Assembly (NCBI GenBank): GCA_963781895.1
Contig: CAWAIM010000031.1
Span: 124,001 to 188,000, forward strand
Direction of reading: 5' to 3'
From: Roseiarcus sp963781895
GTDB lineage: Bacteria > Pseudomonadota > Alphaproteobacteria > Rhizobiales > Beijerinckiaceae
Length of the DNA stretch: 64,000 nt
The notes under the pieces were generated by a model that ran no database searches, was not told the origin of the DNA, and saw only the letters and a program-made list of their open reading frames with translations. Below are positions 36,191-43,986 of the stretch, piece by piece. Each line of letters starts with the position of its first letter. The first letter of the stretch is position 1. The translations under genes were made by a program, and so were the position numbers.

Positions 36191-37060
36191 TTGGGAGTCC
36201 TGGCCTGGCTCACGGCCGATCAAGCCAAAACGCCCGAACTGGCGAGGCCGACGCTTGACCTGAGCGGCCCTTTGCTTGCAGCGGCGTTTCAGAGCGTTGC
36301 GCGCGGGTCGGAAAATCTGGGCGGCATTGAGCGTTATGTGGAGGCGCTCAAGCTGAAGTCCGCGCTGTTCCGGGATACTTTGGGTGCAGCAAGAGTCCGG
36401 GATCTCGATCTCAACGGTCTTATGGGCGTCTGCACGTTCATGGCGACCGTGCGACGGCGCATCGCGATCTATCTGACCAGCGACGGCCTGACGCGCGTTC
36501 GTGCGGGGTTGATTGAACTCTTAGATGGGATCGCGGACACTTCCTCGACGGATCAGCGCGTCGCCGAGTTCTGCGCGCGCTTCCCCGGGGACAAAGAGCA
36601 TCGGTTCATCCACGATCTCGCGGTCGAGGTTTTGCACAATTGTGACCCCGAGCGCTATCCCCTGATGAACCGCTGGGTATGGGACGCCAAGACCAACACT
36701 GGAGCCATCAGGGAAATGTGGTTCGGCGACAATGTCGACCATCTGACGATTCGGCTGCCCGACGACTACGCCACCTTTCTCATGTTGCGCGAGGAATTGG
36801 CGCAGTTCCTCACCGAGCATGGTGTGTTCCGGGATGTGATCTATTTCGCCGACATGCTGACGGCGCACGTCTATTCGAATTACATTTCCGCGCAGGGCGG
36901 GACGTATCTGCGCGCAGACTTTTCCTCCGCCGAGGATCCCATGCATCACACGCGCCGCATCCTCGGCCTCGACGGCGTTCGCCCAGGCTCGAGCCGCACG
37001 CGATTGAAAGCCATCGACGGCCAAGCGTTCGCGCTTGACGATCCCAGATTTCTACGCTGA
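36191..37060 (+). CDS. shdrH: sHdrH, conserved sHdr-cluster protein of unknown function
   Basis: 289 residues, probable TTG start six bases after shdrA; the next clear start would be internal. No known enzymatic motif. Mostly helical by eye, with conserved-looking segments EVLHNCDPERYPLMNRWVWD (about 155-174), IREMWFGDNVDHLTIRLPDD and SSAEDPMHHTRRILGLDG. Single His/Cys positions (HNC near 158) could bind metal. Its place between shdrA and shdrC2 is constant in published sHdr clusters and it is always kept, implying an assembly or structural role. Confidence 0.88.
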   Translation: MGVLAWLTADQAKTPELARPTLDLSGPLLAAAFQSVARGSENLGGIERYVEALKLKSALFRDTLGAARVRDLDLNGLMGVCTFMATVRRRIAIYLTSDGLTRVRAGLIELLDGIADTSSTDQRVAEFCARFPGDKEHRFIHDLAVEVLHNCDPERYPLMNRWVWDAKTNTGAIREMWFGDNVDHLTIRLPDDYATFLMLREELAQFLTEHGVFRDVIYFADMLTAHVYSNYISAQGGTYLRADFSSAEDPMHHTRRILGLDGVRPGSSRTRLKAIDGQAFALDDPRFLR

Positions 37061-37074
37061 CCGAGGTCCGAGAC

Positions 37075-37863
37075 ATGCCCATTCATGAGAAGCATCTCAT
37101 CCGACCCGAGAACATAAAGAGCCACGAAAAGCTAGTCCTCGACGGCGTCGATGTATCGGGACATTGGAGCACCTTCATCGAGACCCGTGTCGTCAAAGAC
37201 TACAACGAAGCGCTCGAGGAGGAAATTTCTTCGCTACCGGGCGGAGAGAATATTCATCGGTGCTGGCAGTGCGGCTCCTGCACGAATTCCTGCACGGTCA
37301 ACGCCATCAACCCGGATTTCAATCCGCGGTTCTGGATCTATCTCATTCGCTTGGGAATGGAAGCCGAGTTATTGCGCGACAAGGAAATCATTTGGCAATG
37401 CGTGTCGTGCAACAAATGCACCTATGCCTGCCCGCGCGACGTGGCGCCGGAAGGCGTGATGAAGGCGACCGCACATTGGCTCGAACTCAAGGGCCACGCC
37501 AAGCCATCTCCTTCGACCATTTTCGACGAGGAGTTTTCAAGCCAGGTCATTGAGACCGGCAAGATCGAGGAGGGCCGACTGCTGCGCATGTTTTTCAAGC
37601 GCACGGGACAGGCGCTTACGCAGGAATGGCTGGTTGAAATGGTCAAACGCCTCGCTTCGCATCTCCCGATCACGTTGCTGGCTCGCCTCGGTCTCGCTAG
37701 CGCTTTCCACCCGCGAACCAAGGGTTGGTCCGGCGCTCGCGACGCAATCAAGGATTACGTCGACGAGCAGAACCGGCGTCATCGCGAGGCGTTAGGTCTC
37801 GTGTCCATCGTCGAGCTGGCGAAGCGCGGCCCCGACCAACCCTCCTCTCATGCGGCTGAATAG
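37075..37863 (+). CDS. shdrC2: sHdrC2, second HdrC-like iron-sulfur subunit
   Basis: 262 residues with two [4Fe-4S] motifs: CWQCGSCTNSCT (Cys63/66/69/73), in which the usual final Pro is Thr, and CVSCNKCTYACP (Cys109/112/115/119). The C-terminal half is helical (HLPITLLARLGLASAF could contact a membrane or partner). 14 bases after shdrH and 11 before shdrB2. Forms the second electron relay of the complex. Confidence 0.93.
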   Translation: MPIHEKHLIRPENIKSHEKLVLDGVDVSGHWSTFIETRVVKDYNEALEEEISSLPGGENIHRCWQCGSCTNSCTVNAINPDFNPRFWIYLIRLGMEAELLRDKEIIWQCVSCNKCTYACPRDVAPEGVMKATAHWLELKGHAKPSPSTIFDEEFSSQVIETGKIEEGRLLRMFFKRTGQALTQEWLVEMVKRLASHLPITLLARLGLASAFHPRTKGWSGARDAIKDYVDEQNRRHREALGLVSIVELAKRGPDQPSSHAAE

Positions 37864-37874
37864 GAAACGCGTTC

Positions 37875-38810
37875 ATGAGCGACAGAGCCGAGAAATATAA
37901 GAAGGTCGCGTATTATCCGGGCTGCGCATTGGAGGGAACCGGCCACGCCTACAACCGCTCGACGAAGGAGGTCGGCAAAGTGCTTGGCCTTGAACTCGAG
38001 GAGGTCAAGAATTGGAACTGCTGTGGCGCGATGGAGGTCAAGAACATCGATCCAAAGGTGCAAACCTATCTGTCCTCGCGAGTGATGTCGTTGGCGGCGA
38101 ACGAAATGGGACACGACGTCGTGATGGCGCCTTGCAACGGCTGCTATCACAATCTCAAGAAGGCGGAATACGATCTCAAGAATGACCACGCCTCGCGTGA
38201 GGTGGTCGAGCGGATTTCTTCAAAAGCGGGTCACAAGACCTATCGGGCAGGCCAAGTCGAGACTATTCACGCGCTTGACTGGATCAAACACGGAATCGGC
38301 GAAGCCGGCCTGAAATCCCGCGTCGCAAAATCGTTGAAAGGCCTTAAAGTCGCGAATTATTATGGCTGCATGTATTCGCGTCCGCGTCACATTTTTCCAG
38401 AGAAGGACAAGGGGCCGGGCACGGAGTCGAGTTCGCAGCCGCACTTCATGGACGATCTCTTGGAAGCGGCGGGCGCGGACAGCGTCGAATTTCCGCTGAA
38501 GACGGCCTGCTGCGGCGGCGCTCACACGCTCTCGGATTCGGATACCTCGACCAAACTTGTCCTCAATATCCTAAGGGCGGCGGAAACGTCCGGAGCCAAT
38601 GTCATCGCGACGGAATGCCCGACTTGCCATTCCGGCCTGGAAATGCATCAGATCCGCGCGGAAAAGAAATTCGGCGTGAAGACCAGCGTTAAAATCCTTT
38701 ACTTCACGCAGCTGCTTGGCATGGCGCTCGGACTCTCGCCGAAAAAGGTCGGCGTCCACGAAAATGTCTCCGACTCCTTTGCATTGCTCAAGGACCGGGG
38801 CTTGGCATGA
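37875..38810 (+). CDS. shdrB2: sHdrB2, second HdrB-like catalytic subunit
   Basis: 311 residues with two complete cysteine-rich CCG domains: YYPGCALEGTG (Cys17), NWNCCGAMEVKN (49-51), PCNGCYHNL (87-90), then NYYGCMYSRP, TACCGGAHTLSDS (about 214) and ECPTCHSGLEMH (about 246). This is the typical HdrB arrangement binding noncubane iron-sulfur clusters. GGAAACG upstream. Its stop overlaps the small unknown gene as ATGA. Confidence 0.94.
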   Translation: MSDRAEKYKKVAYYPGCALEGTGHAYNRSTKEVGKVLGLELEEVKNWNCCGAMEVKNIDPKVQTYLSSRVMSLAANEMGHDVVMAPCNGCYHNLKKAEYDLKNDHASREVVERISSKAGHKTYRAGQVETIHALDWIKHGIGEAGLKSRVAKSLKGLKVANYYGCMYSRPRHIFPEKDKGPGTESSSQPHFMDDLLEAAGADSVEFPLKTACCGGAHTLSDSDTSTKLVLNILRAAETSGANVIATECPTCHSGLEMHQIRAEKKFGVKTSVKILYFTQLLGMALGLSPKKVGVHENVSDSFALLKDRGLA

Positions 38811-39232
38811 GGCCACTCAGCGAGATCGAAAGGCGCATCGAAGCAGTGCCGTCGAATTCGGGGCCCCGCGCCGCGTCCGCCGAGGTGTTGAGGCTCGCCG
38901 AAGAGGTGATCGAAAATTGGATCTTAGCCAAGAGCATCAAGCCGACGCGGGGAAGCACCGAAGGATTTCGGCTCCTCGCCCTGCAGCGCCAAGGCGCCAA
39001 GGGGGATCCCAGTTTCAACGCTTGCCGCGAGACCTGCCGGGAACTTGCCTACCATTACAACTTACTGACCTTGGAGCCGGATCATCCCGATGTTGCGAAA
39101 CGACTGGTGATGATGCGCATGCTTGCAAGTCATATCTGCCTTTTCATTAGTGGGAAAATGGAGAATGCCAAACTTGGTGAGTTTTGTTGCTCGTCGCGCG
39201 CGTTGCGTTTAGATGACGACCTGAGGGCCTAG
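38807..39232 (+). CDS. Small conserved-looking protein of unknown function in the sHdr operon
   Basis: 141 residues, ATG overlapping the shdrB2 stop, so co-translated. Predicted all-helical. Cysteines occur at NACRETCRELAYHYN (about 68-72, CxxxC), SHICLFISGK and EFCCSSRALR near the C-terminus, giving five Cys in a short protein. No family recognised. Position between the catalytic HdrB2 and the lipoate carrier LbpA suggests a docking or maturation factor; that is inference. Confidence 0.8.
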   Translation: MRPLSEIERRIEAVPSNSGPRAASAEVLRLAEEVIENWILAKSIKPTRGSTEGFRLLALQRQGAKGDPSFNACRETCRELAYHYNLLTLEPDHPDVAKRLVMMRMLASHICLFISGKMENAKLGEFCCSSRALRLDDDLRA

Positions 39233-39243
39233 CGGAGACTCCC

Positions 39244-39687
39244 ATGCCTACCGTTCGCGGTTGTAACCTGCCAGACGATCTGCTCTACGATGTCGAAAAC
39301 CACTCTTGGTTCAAGGAACTTGATGACGGGAATGTCCGTTTTGGCATGACGAGCGTCGCAACGGCCTTGGCCGGCCGCCTCGTGGCGGTGACGCCAAAGA
39401 AGGTCGGGCGCAACGTTGAGGCGGGAAAATCTTGCGCGACGATCGAGTCCGGCAAATGGGTGGGTCCCGCCAAATCCGCAGCCGCAGGCAGCATTGTGAT
39501 GATTAACGACGAGCTCGTCGCGTCGCCGTACATCGCCAACGAAGACCCCTACGGCGCCGGCTGGCTACTCGTGATCAAGCCGCAAGATTGGGCATCGGTC
39601 AAAGCGGCGCTGACCCCCGGCGCTCAGGTGGCCGCCAAATATGAGGCCAAAATGGCCGCCGACGGATTTGCGGGGTGCGCGCCTTGA
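39244..39687 (+). CDS. lbpA: LbpA, lipoate-binding protein of the sHdr system
   Basis: 147-residue GcvH-like protein. The lipoylation site is in CATIESGKWVGPAK (Lys71); the GKW context distinguishes sHdr LbpA from glycine-cleavage H protein, where the site reads ESVKAAS. RFGMTSVATALAGRLVAVTP and GSIVMINDELVASPYIANED complete the hammerhead fold. Not accompanied by any gcvT/gcvP gene. Modified by sLpl(AB), LipS1 and LipS2 encoded upstream; carries sulfur intermediates for sHdr. The 3' end overlaps the ArsR gene. Confidence 0.95.
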   Translation: MPTVRGCNLPDDLLYDVENHSWFKELDDGNVRFGMTSVATALAGRLVAVTPKKVGRNVEAGKSCATIESGKWVGPAKSAAAGSIVMINDELVASPYIANEDPYGAGWLLVIKPQDWASVKAALTPGAQVAAKYEAKMAADGFAGCAP

Positions 39688-40058
39688 AGCACATGCGGAT
39701 TACCGATCAGGACGTCGCCAAGCTTGAACGGAAGGCTTCCCAAGCCGCGACCGTGTTGAAGTCGATCAGCAACAAATGGCGGCTTCTTATTCTCTGCCAA
39801 TTGGTCAAGGGTGAAAAGTCGGTAGGCGAACTATTGGAGATTGTCGATCTCAGCCAATCGGCGCTGTCGCAGCATTTGGCTGTCTTGCGCGCGTCCAAGC
39901 TTGTGAATACCCGCCGTGAGGCGCAAGTGATTTACTATTCGATACGAGGCCGGGAAGTCCCGACAATTCTGACCGCGCTTTATGACCTCTATTGCGCTTC
40001 GCCGAGTCCGATTGGCGCCGATGCTCGCACTGATAAAACTCGTCGAGTGCGTGTTTGA
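39675..40058 (+). CDS. shdrR: ArsR-family sulfur-responsive regulator (sHdrR/SqrR-like)
   Basis: 127 residues from GTG 39675, overlapping lbpA by 13 bases; TTG 39684 and ATG 39693 are alternatives. Winged helix: ISNKWRLLILCQLVKGEKSV and DLSQSALSQHLAVLRASKLV with NTRREAQVIYYSI. Only two cysteines, Cys41 and Cys107 when counted from the GTG; this equals the positions of the persulfide-sensing pair in Rhodobacter SqrR, which closes into a polysulfide bridge. No arsenic- or zinc-site cysteines. Likely represses the four promoters with the TATTAG palindrome until sulfane sulfur accumulates. Confidence 0.88.
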   Translation: MRALKHMRITDQDVAKLERKASQAATVLKSISNKWRLLILCQLVKGEKSVGELLEIVDLSQSALSQHLAVLRASKLVNTRREAQVIYYSIRGREVPTILTALYDLYCASPSPIGADARTDKTRRVRV

Positions 40059-40249
40059 GGGACTCGCCCCGCGGGCTTCATGCGTACGATTGGTCCGTTC
40101 GGTCTCTTCTGCCGCAGTCGCGCAAACTCGGGAACTCGTCGGTGCGGCCAAGTGATCGTATCCCGTTCCGGGTCGGAACAGCCGTGTGCTAACAAGCGAG
40201 TTGTCCGCTGGCGCATAGCTTGAGCCGCAGGCCTCGCCGGTGCGAGCGC

Positions 40250-41308
40250 TCACCGCGTCAGTACGATCCAGGCCAGCGGAAAAACGAAAATGACTGCTGT
40301 CGTGCAAAGGACGACCGCCAAATGCTTGGGGCCGACGCGCACGATCGAAGCGATCGACGTGTTCAACCCGAGCGCCGCCAGCGCCACAAGCAGGCCCCAA
40401 CCCGACGCCGTGACCAGCGTGGTCTTGACGATCGTCGGCAAGAGCCCGCTGCTGTTAATCACAACGAACACTAGGAACATTAGTGCGAACACCGGAACGG
40501 GCACTTTCGCCCGGCCGGCGTCTCCGCCTTGGCCGGAAAAAAACCAGCCGACGCTCAGAACCACTGGCAACAACATGAGGACTCGGAAAAGTTTCACGAC
40601 GAGTGCGATGTTGCCGGCCTCCGTGGAGACCGAATATCCCGCGCCGACGACCTGCGCGACGTCGTGGATGGCGGCGCCGAGAAAAATGCCGGTTGTTCGA
40701 TCATCGAACCCGAGCGCCGCGCATAGCGCGGGATAGGCGAGGATCGCGAAGGTCGCCAGCAAATTCGTGGTGATCACGACGAAGGCGGTATCCGATTCAC
40801 GATGCGGTCCCGGCGGCAACACCGAGGAGGTCGCAAGCGCCGCCGAGGCGCCGCAGACGGCGCAAGCCGCGCCCGCCAGCGCCCCATAGGCATCCCCCTT
40901 GCCGAACAAACGCGCGAACAACAGCCCCGAAATCAGCGTCGCCGCCATCGCGAGGATGACCATGACAGCGGTTCCGACTCCGAGCCCGACAATATCGCTC
41001 AAGCCGATATTGAGCCCGAAAAGCGCGATCGCCCAACGCAACACCTTCCTGATGGAAAACTCGAGACCCGGCATGATCGACGGCCGGGCGGCCGCGGCAT
41101 GGAAGGCGACGCCGATCACGAGCGCGATGACCGGCGCGGCGATCGCGACGGGACGCCCGAACCACGCCTGCGCCAAGGCCGTTTCCCACAGCGTCATCCG
41201 GCTTGCGACAAAGGCGATCGCCGCCGCCATCGCAAGGCCCGGCGCCAACGCGCCAACCCTGGAGGCGATTCCCCTCGCCGGCGTGGCCACTTTCACCGTT
41301 TGATTCAT
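40250..41308 (-). CDS. yeiH: YeiH-family putative sulfate exporter
   Basis: 352-residue membrane protein with about 10 helices (PF03601 type). Family blocks: LALVIGVAFHAAAARP-like APVIALVIGVAFHAAAARPS, LEFSIRKVLRWAIALFGLNI, AGAACAVCGASAALATSSVL (conserved CGASA) and FLGAAIHDVAQVVGAGYSVS. ATG 41308 is chosen; the frame continues upstream without family similarity. Convergent with the sHdr operon and preceded by a copy of the shared operator (41425), so it is probably in the same regulon and exports sulfite or sulfate. The 190-base gap to the ArsR gene shows no clear terminator. Confidence 0.9.
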   Translation of the reverse strand: MNQTVKVATPARGIASRVGALAPGLAMAAAIAFVASRMTLWETALAQAWFGRPVAIAAPVIALVIGVAFHAAAARPSIMPGLEFSIRKVLRWAIALFGLNIGLSDIVGLGVGTAVMVILAMAATLISGLLFARLFGKGDAYGALAGAACAVCGASAALATSSVLPPGPHRESDTAFVVITTNLLATFAILAYPALCAALGFDDRTTGIFLGAAIHDVAQVVGAGYSVSTEAGNIALVVKLFRVLMLLPVVLSVGWFFSGQGGDAGRAKVPVPVFALMFLVFVVINSSGLLPTIVKTTLVTASGWGLLVALAALGLNTSIASIVRVGPKHLAVVLCTTAVIFVFPLAWIVLTR

Positions 41309-41424
41309 CGTTGATCGCTCGCTCGGGAAAGTGGGAAATTTGGCGCGACGTTCTTGACACCCCGGCGTCCACTCAATCCGCTTTCGCAACAGGGAGGCGC
41401 CAGACTCATCATTAGTTCTTCCTA

Positions 41425-41442
41425 CATTAGCGTAAATTCATA
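41425..41442. promoter_or_regulatory. Candidate ArsR operator O4 (before yeiH)
   Basis: CATTAG-N6-TTCATA: five of six and four of six matches to the perfect TATTAG-N6-CTAATA. Lies 117 bases upstream of the yeiH start. A second CATTAG occurs 16 bases away at about 41409, giving a direct repeat. Confidence 0.4.
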
Positions 41443-41689
41443 GACAACGCCAAACCTTACGCCAGCCGGAGGAATCGCGTTTGCAATTCCGCCGCCGCCT
41501 TGGCCGGGTTTTGCGTTTTGGATGAGATCGATTCTGCCGGGTCGCGGATGAATCGCGGCAAGGGAGAAGGTCCTGGATCGCTTTTTCGAATGCCGGGACG
41601 GTTCGGACGACCCGCGCGCCGGCGGGGCCGTCCCGGCAGTCGCTGGCCGCGGCGACGAGCGTCCATGCGCGTGAGGATCAGGCGTTCAT

Positions 41690-42880
41690 CGGCGCCTGCG
41701 TCTGGCGTAAAGACCGGCTGCGCCCGGCGTTCTGTTCGGAAGCAACTGAAAGTTCGTCGCCCGATGCTTGGCGCGGTGAGCAACGCCCCGTTCGGCGGCT
41801 TGCGCGAGAGCGTCGACGCGGTGCCTCGCGGGACCGCACTGCATGAAGATGATGGGATGGTGCCCGTCCTTGCGAGCGACGGTCGCGGACAGGCCGAGGA
41901 CATATCGGGCCTTCGCGCGCCGCGCCACCAGCTCAAAGCTCGCCGCCGAGAGGTGATGGCACTCGTCAAACACCAGATGACCGTAGTCGGCCACCAGATC
42001 GGACACCTCGCCTCCGCGCACGAAACTCTGGATCAGTGCGACATCGATGACGCCAGTTGGTTTGCGCCGGCCGCCGCCGATGACCCCGATATGCTTCGGA
42101 TCGATATCAAGGAATGTCTTGAGGCGCTCAACCCATTGGGCGAGCAATTCTCGGCGATGGACAAGGATCAGCGTATTCCGCGCCCGCGCGCTGATAAGCG
42201 CGGCGGCCACGACCGTCTTGCCGAAGGCGGTGGTCGCAGCCAGCACGCCGGTATCGTGCGGCGCGAGCGCGTCGAACGCCTTGACCTGCGGGCCATATAG
42301 CGCGCCCTGGAAACAGGCTTCGGTCGGAAGCGGCACCCCTGAAATTCGCAGGTCTTCGACCACCGCCTCGGCGCCATGGGCGCCAATCAACTCAATAGCC
42401 TCGTCAAGACACCCACGTGGCAAGCCCACATGGCGCGGATGAAGTTCGGCGCAGGAGATAATCCGGGGCTTGTCGAAGGTCGGGAAGCGCATGGATTGCG
42501 CGCGATAGAACTCCGGGTTTTGGAACGCCGCCAGACGCATCAGCCGCGCCGTCATCGCCGCTGGCAGTTCGGTCCGATCAATGTAGACCTGATCGGCGAT
42601 GACGACGCCGACCTTGCTTGGCATGGGCGCATTGATCGGTCCGGGCTCCCGCCGCCGGGAAGGCGTCATGCGCCATGGCTCGTCGGCGTCCTCATCTTCC
42701 ACCGGCATGCGCACGCCCAGTACCCGGCCCCGCGAACTCCGCGTCGGCAACCAGGTCCGAGACCGCGTCGGCGGACAGACGCGGCGCCGACGAGAGGAAC
42801 GCCCATTGATCGTCGTAGGGTCGAAGGGCTTCATCGATGAAGACGCTGTTTCCGTGTTCGCGCGCCCTGCGCTGCAAGGG
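41690..42880 (-). pseudogene. TOTE-type DEAD/DEAH helicase, truncated and frameshifted
   Basis: Minus-strand SF2 helicase core. N-terminal block ALRPYDDQWAFLSSAPRLSA (42877-42730) is out of frame with VLGVRMPVEDEDADEPW and LMRLAAFQNPEFYRAQSMRF; deleting one base of the C run 42728-42731 rejoins them. Helicase motifs seen: AATTAFGKTVVAAALI (Walker A), LILVHRRELLAQWVERL (Ia), LVFDECHHLSAASFE (DECHH) and VLGLSATVARKDGHHPIIFM (III). Motifs IV-VI are missing. The order matches helicases of TOTE conflict systems. The N-terminal primase part is absent; the gene breaks off at the AT island. Confidence 0.7.
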
Positions 42881-42881
42881 C

Positions 42882-43102
42882 TAAGTTTTATTGAATTTTT
42901 TTTAATGTAAATATATAATATTTTAAATTTTTTAATATATTTTATGAAGTATGTGATTGAATTTATAGTATAAAGTATTTATAGATAAATAGATATTTTA
43001 AATTTATAATTTTATTTAATATGATATAAAAAAAAATTTATATATAAATAAATTAGAAAGAAAGAGGAAAAATTATAAATATAATATAGGTAAAAATTAA
43101 TT
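42882..43102. other. Extreme AT-rich, C-free island
   Basis: On the plus strand 221 consecutive bases contain no C at all, and within 42882-43100 I count 20 G, so G+C is about 9 percent in a genome otherwise well over 60 percent. Runs of A and T and TATA-like steps dominate. No gene is supported. Both borders are sharp: the helicase relic stops at one side and a truncated GNAT gene begins at the other. Possibly foreign or organelle-like DNA, or an assembly misjoin. Confidence 0.8.
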
Positions 43103-43226
43103 CGGCCGAGAATGGATGCGGCATTACGCGCGACAAGCGCTCGGCCGCTGCGTAAAATAAGAAGTAAAACCCCGCATGTGCCGTCATCGGGCGTAAAACC
43201 GGCGACGTCCGGCGTTCGGGGTTGCA

Positions 43227-43607
43227 TTGACCTGTTTCGTCGCCAGGGAGATCGCGACGGACCGGGTGGCTGGCTTCTACACGCTTTCGTCCAGCAACGT
43301 GCCGTTGACCGAGGTTCCAGAGCCGCTAGCGAAGAAACTGCCGCGCTACCCGACCGTCCCGGCGGTGCTGATTGGCTGGCTCGGCCGCCATAGCGACTAT
43401 GCCGGACAGGGGCTTGGCGAAGTCTTGCTGTTTGACGCGATCAAGACCGTCGCCACAGCCTCTATCGGCGCTCACGCCATCTTCGCCGACGCGATCGACG
43501 ACCAGGCGGTAGCCTTCTATGCGGCCTTCGGCTTCACGCTATTGGTGCGGCAGCCACGCACCCTCTATCTGCCGGTGGCGACGGCGCTGAGATTGTTATC
43601 GCCATGA
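43227..43607 (+). CDS. GNAT-family acetyltransferase, probably 5'-truncated
   Basis: 126 residues from TTG 43227. FVAREIATDRVAGFYTLSSS, PEPLAKKLPRYPTVPAVLIG then WLGRHSDYAGQGLGEVLLFD (acetyl-CoA loop variant GQGLGE) and AVAFYAAFGFTLL identify a TacT/AtaT-like GNAT domain, the toxin type that acetylates aminoacyl-tRNA. Such toxins are 160-180 residues. The missing N-terminal block seems to lie upstream as EWMRHYARQALGR (43111-43152) ended by a TAA, so there is an internal deletion. No antitoxin gene is seen. Activity doubtful. Confidence 0.65.
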   Translation: MTCFVAREIATDRVAGFYTLSSSNVPLTEVPEPLAKKLPRYPTVPAVLIGWLGRHSDYAGQGLGEVLLFDAIKTVATASIGAHAIFADAIDDQAVAFYAAFGFTLLVRQPRTLYLPVATALRLLSP

Positions 43608-43740
43608 CGACCGCGTCCGCCCCTACACCGTTTCAGCCCCGCGCCGCCGCGCGCAAGTCTTTTTGCGCCACGGTACGCGGGGGCTTCCGGCGTAGAAAAA
43701 GGCCATTCTTTCAGGCGTCAGGTTCGGCGATCCTGGCGCA

Positions 43741-43965
43741 ATGGCCAGACTTCGCAAAGAACGCACCCCAACCGCATCGGAGCAACTTGAAGCGTTGCTC
43801 GGCCAACCCTGGCCGTTTACGGGCCGGCCACCGAAGCACGACCTTTCGACCTGGATCGTCACCGACGATTGGCCCGAGCATATCCCGGTCACGGAAGCCG
43901 AGGTGGACGTGTTCGAGGCGTGGTTCGGCGATCTCTTCGATGAGTTGTTCGGGTCGTGCCGATGA
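43741..43965 (+). CDS. Small hypothetical protein next to recombinase
   Basis: 74-residue acidic protein with a basic N-terminus (MARLRKERTPTASEQLEALL) and an acidic C-terminal helix (EAEVDVFEAWFGDLFDELFG). No recognised domain. The ATG is preceded by weak purines only. It sits 21 bases before the serine recombinase, so it may be a co-transcribed accessory or directionality factor. Function unknown. Confidence 0.55.
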   Translation: MARLRKERTPTASEQLEALLGQPWPFTGRPPKHDLSTWIVTDDWPEHIPVTEAEVDVFEAWFGDLFDELFGSCR

Positions 43966-43986
43966 TGTGACAGGGAGACATACGCC

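Noticed and set aside
41461..41690. Possible C-terminal helicase motifs after the TOTE relic
   Set aside because: No readable motif IV-VI in any minus frame; I could not support extension of the helicase beyond 41690.
43012..43227. A 71-codon minus-strand frame ending in Tyr/Phe/Leu-rich sequence inside the AT island
   Set aside because: The hydrophobic run only reflects AT-rich codons; no start signal or family.
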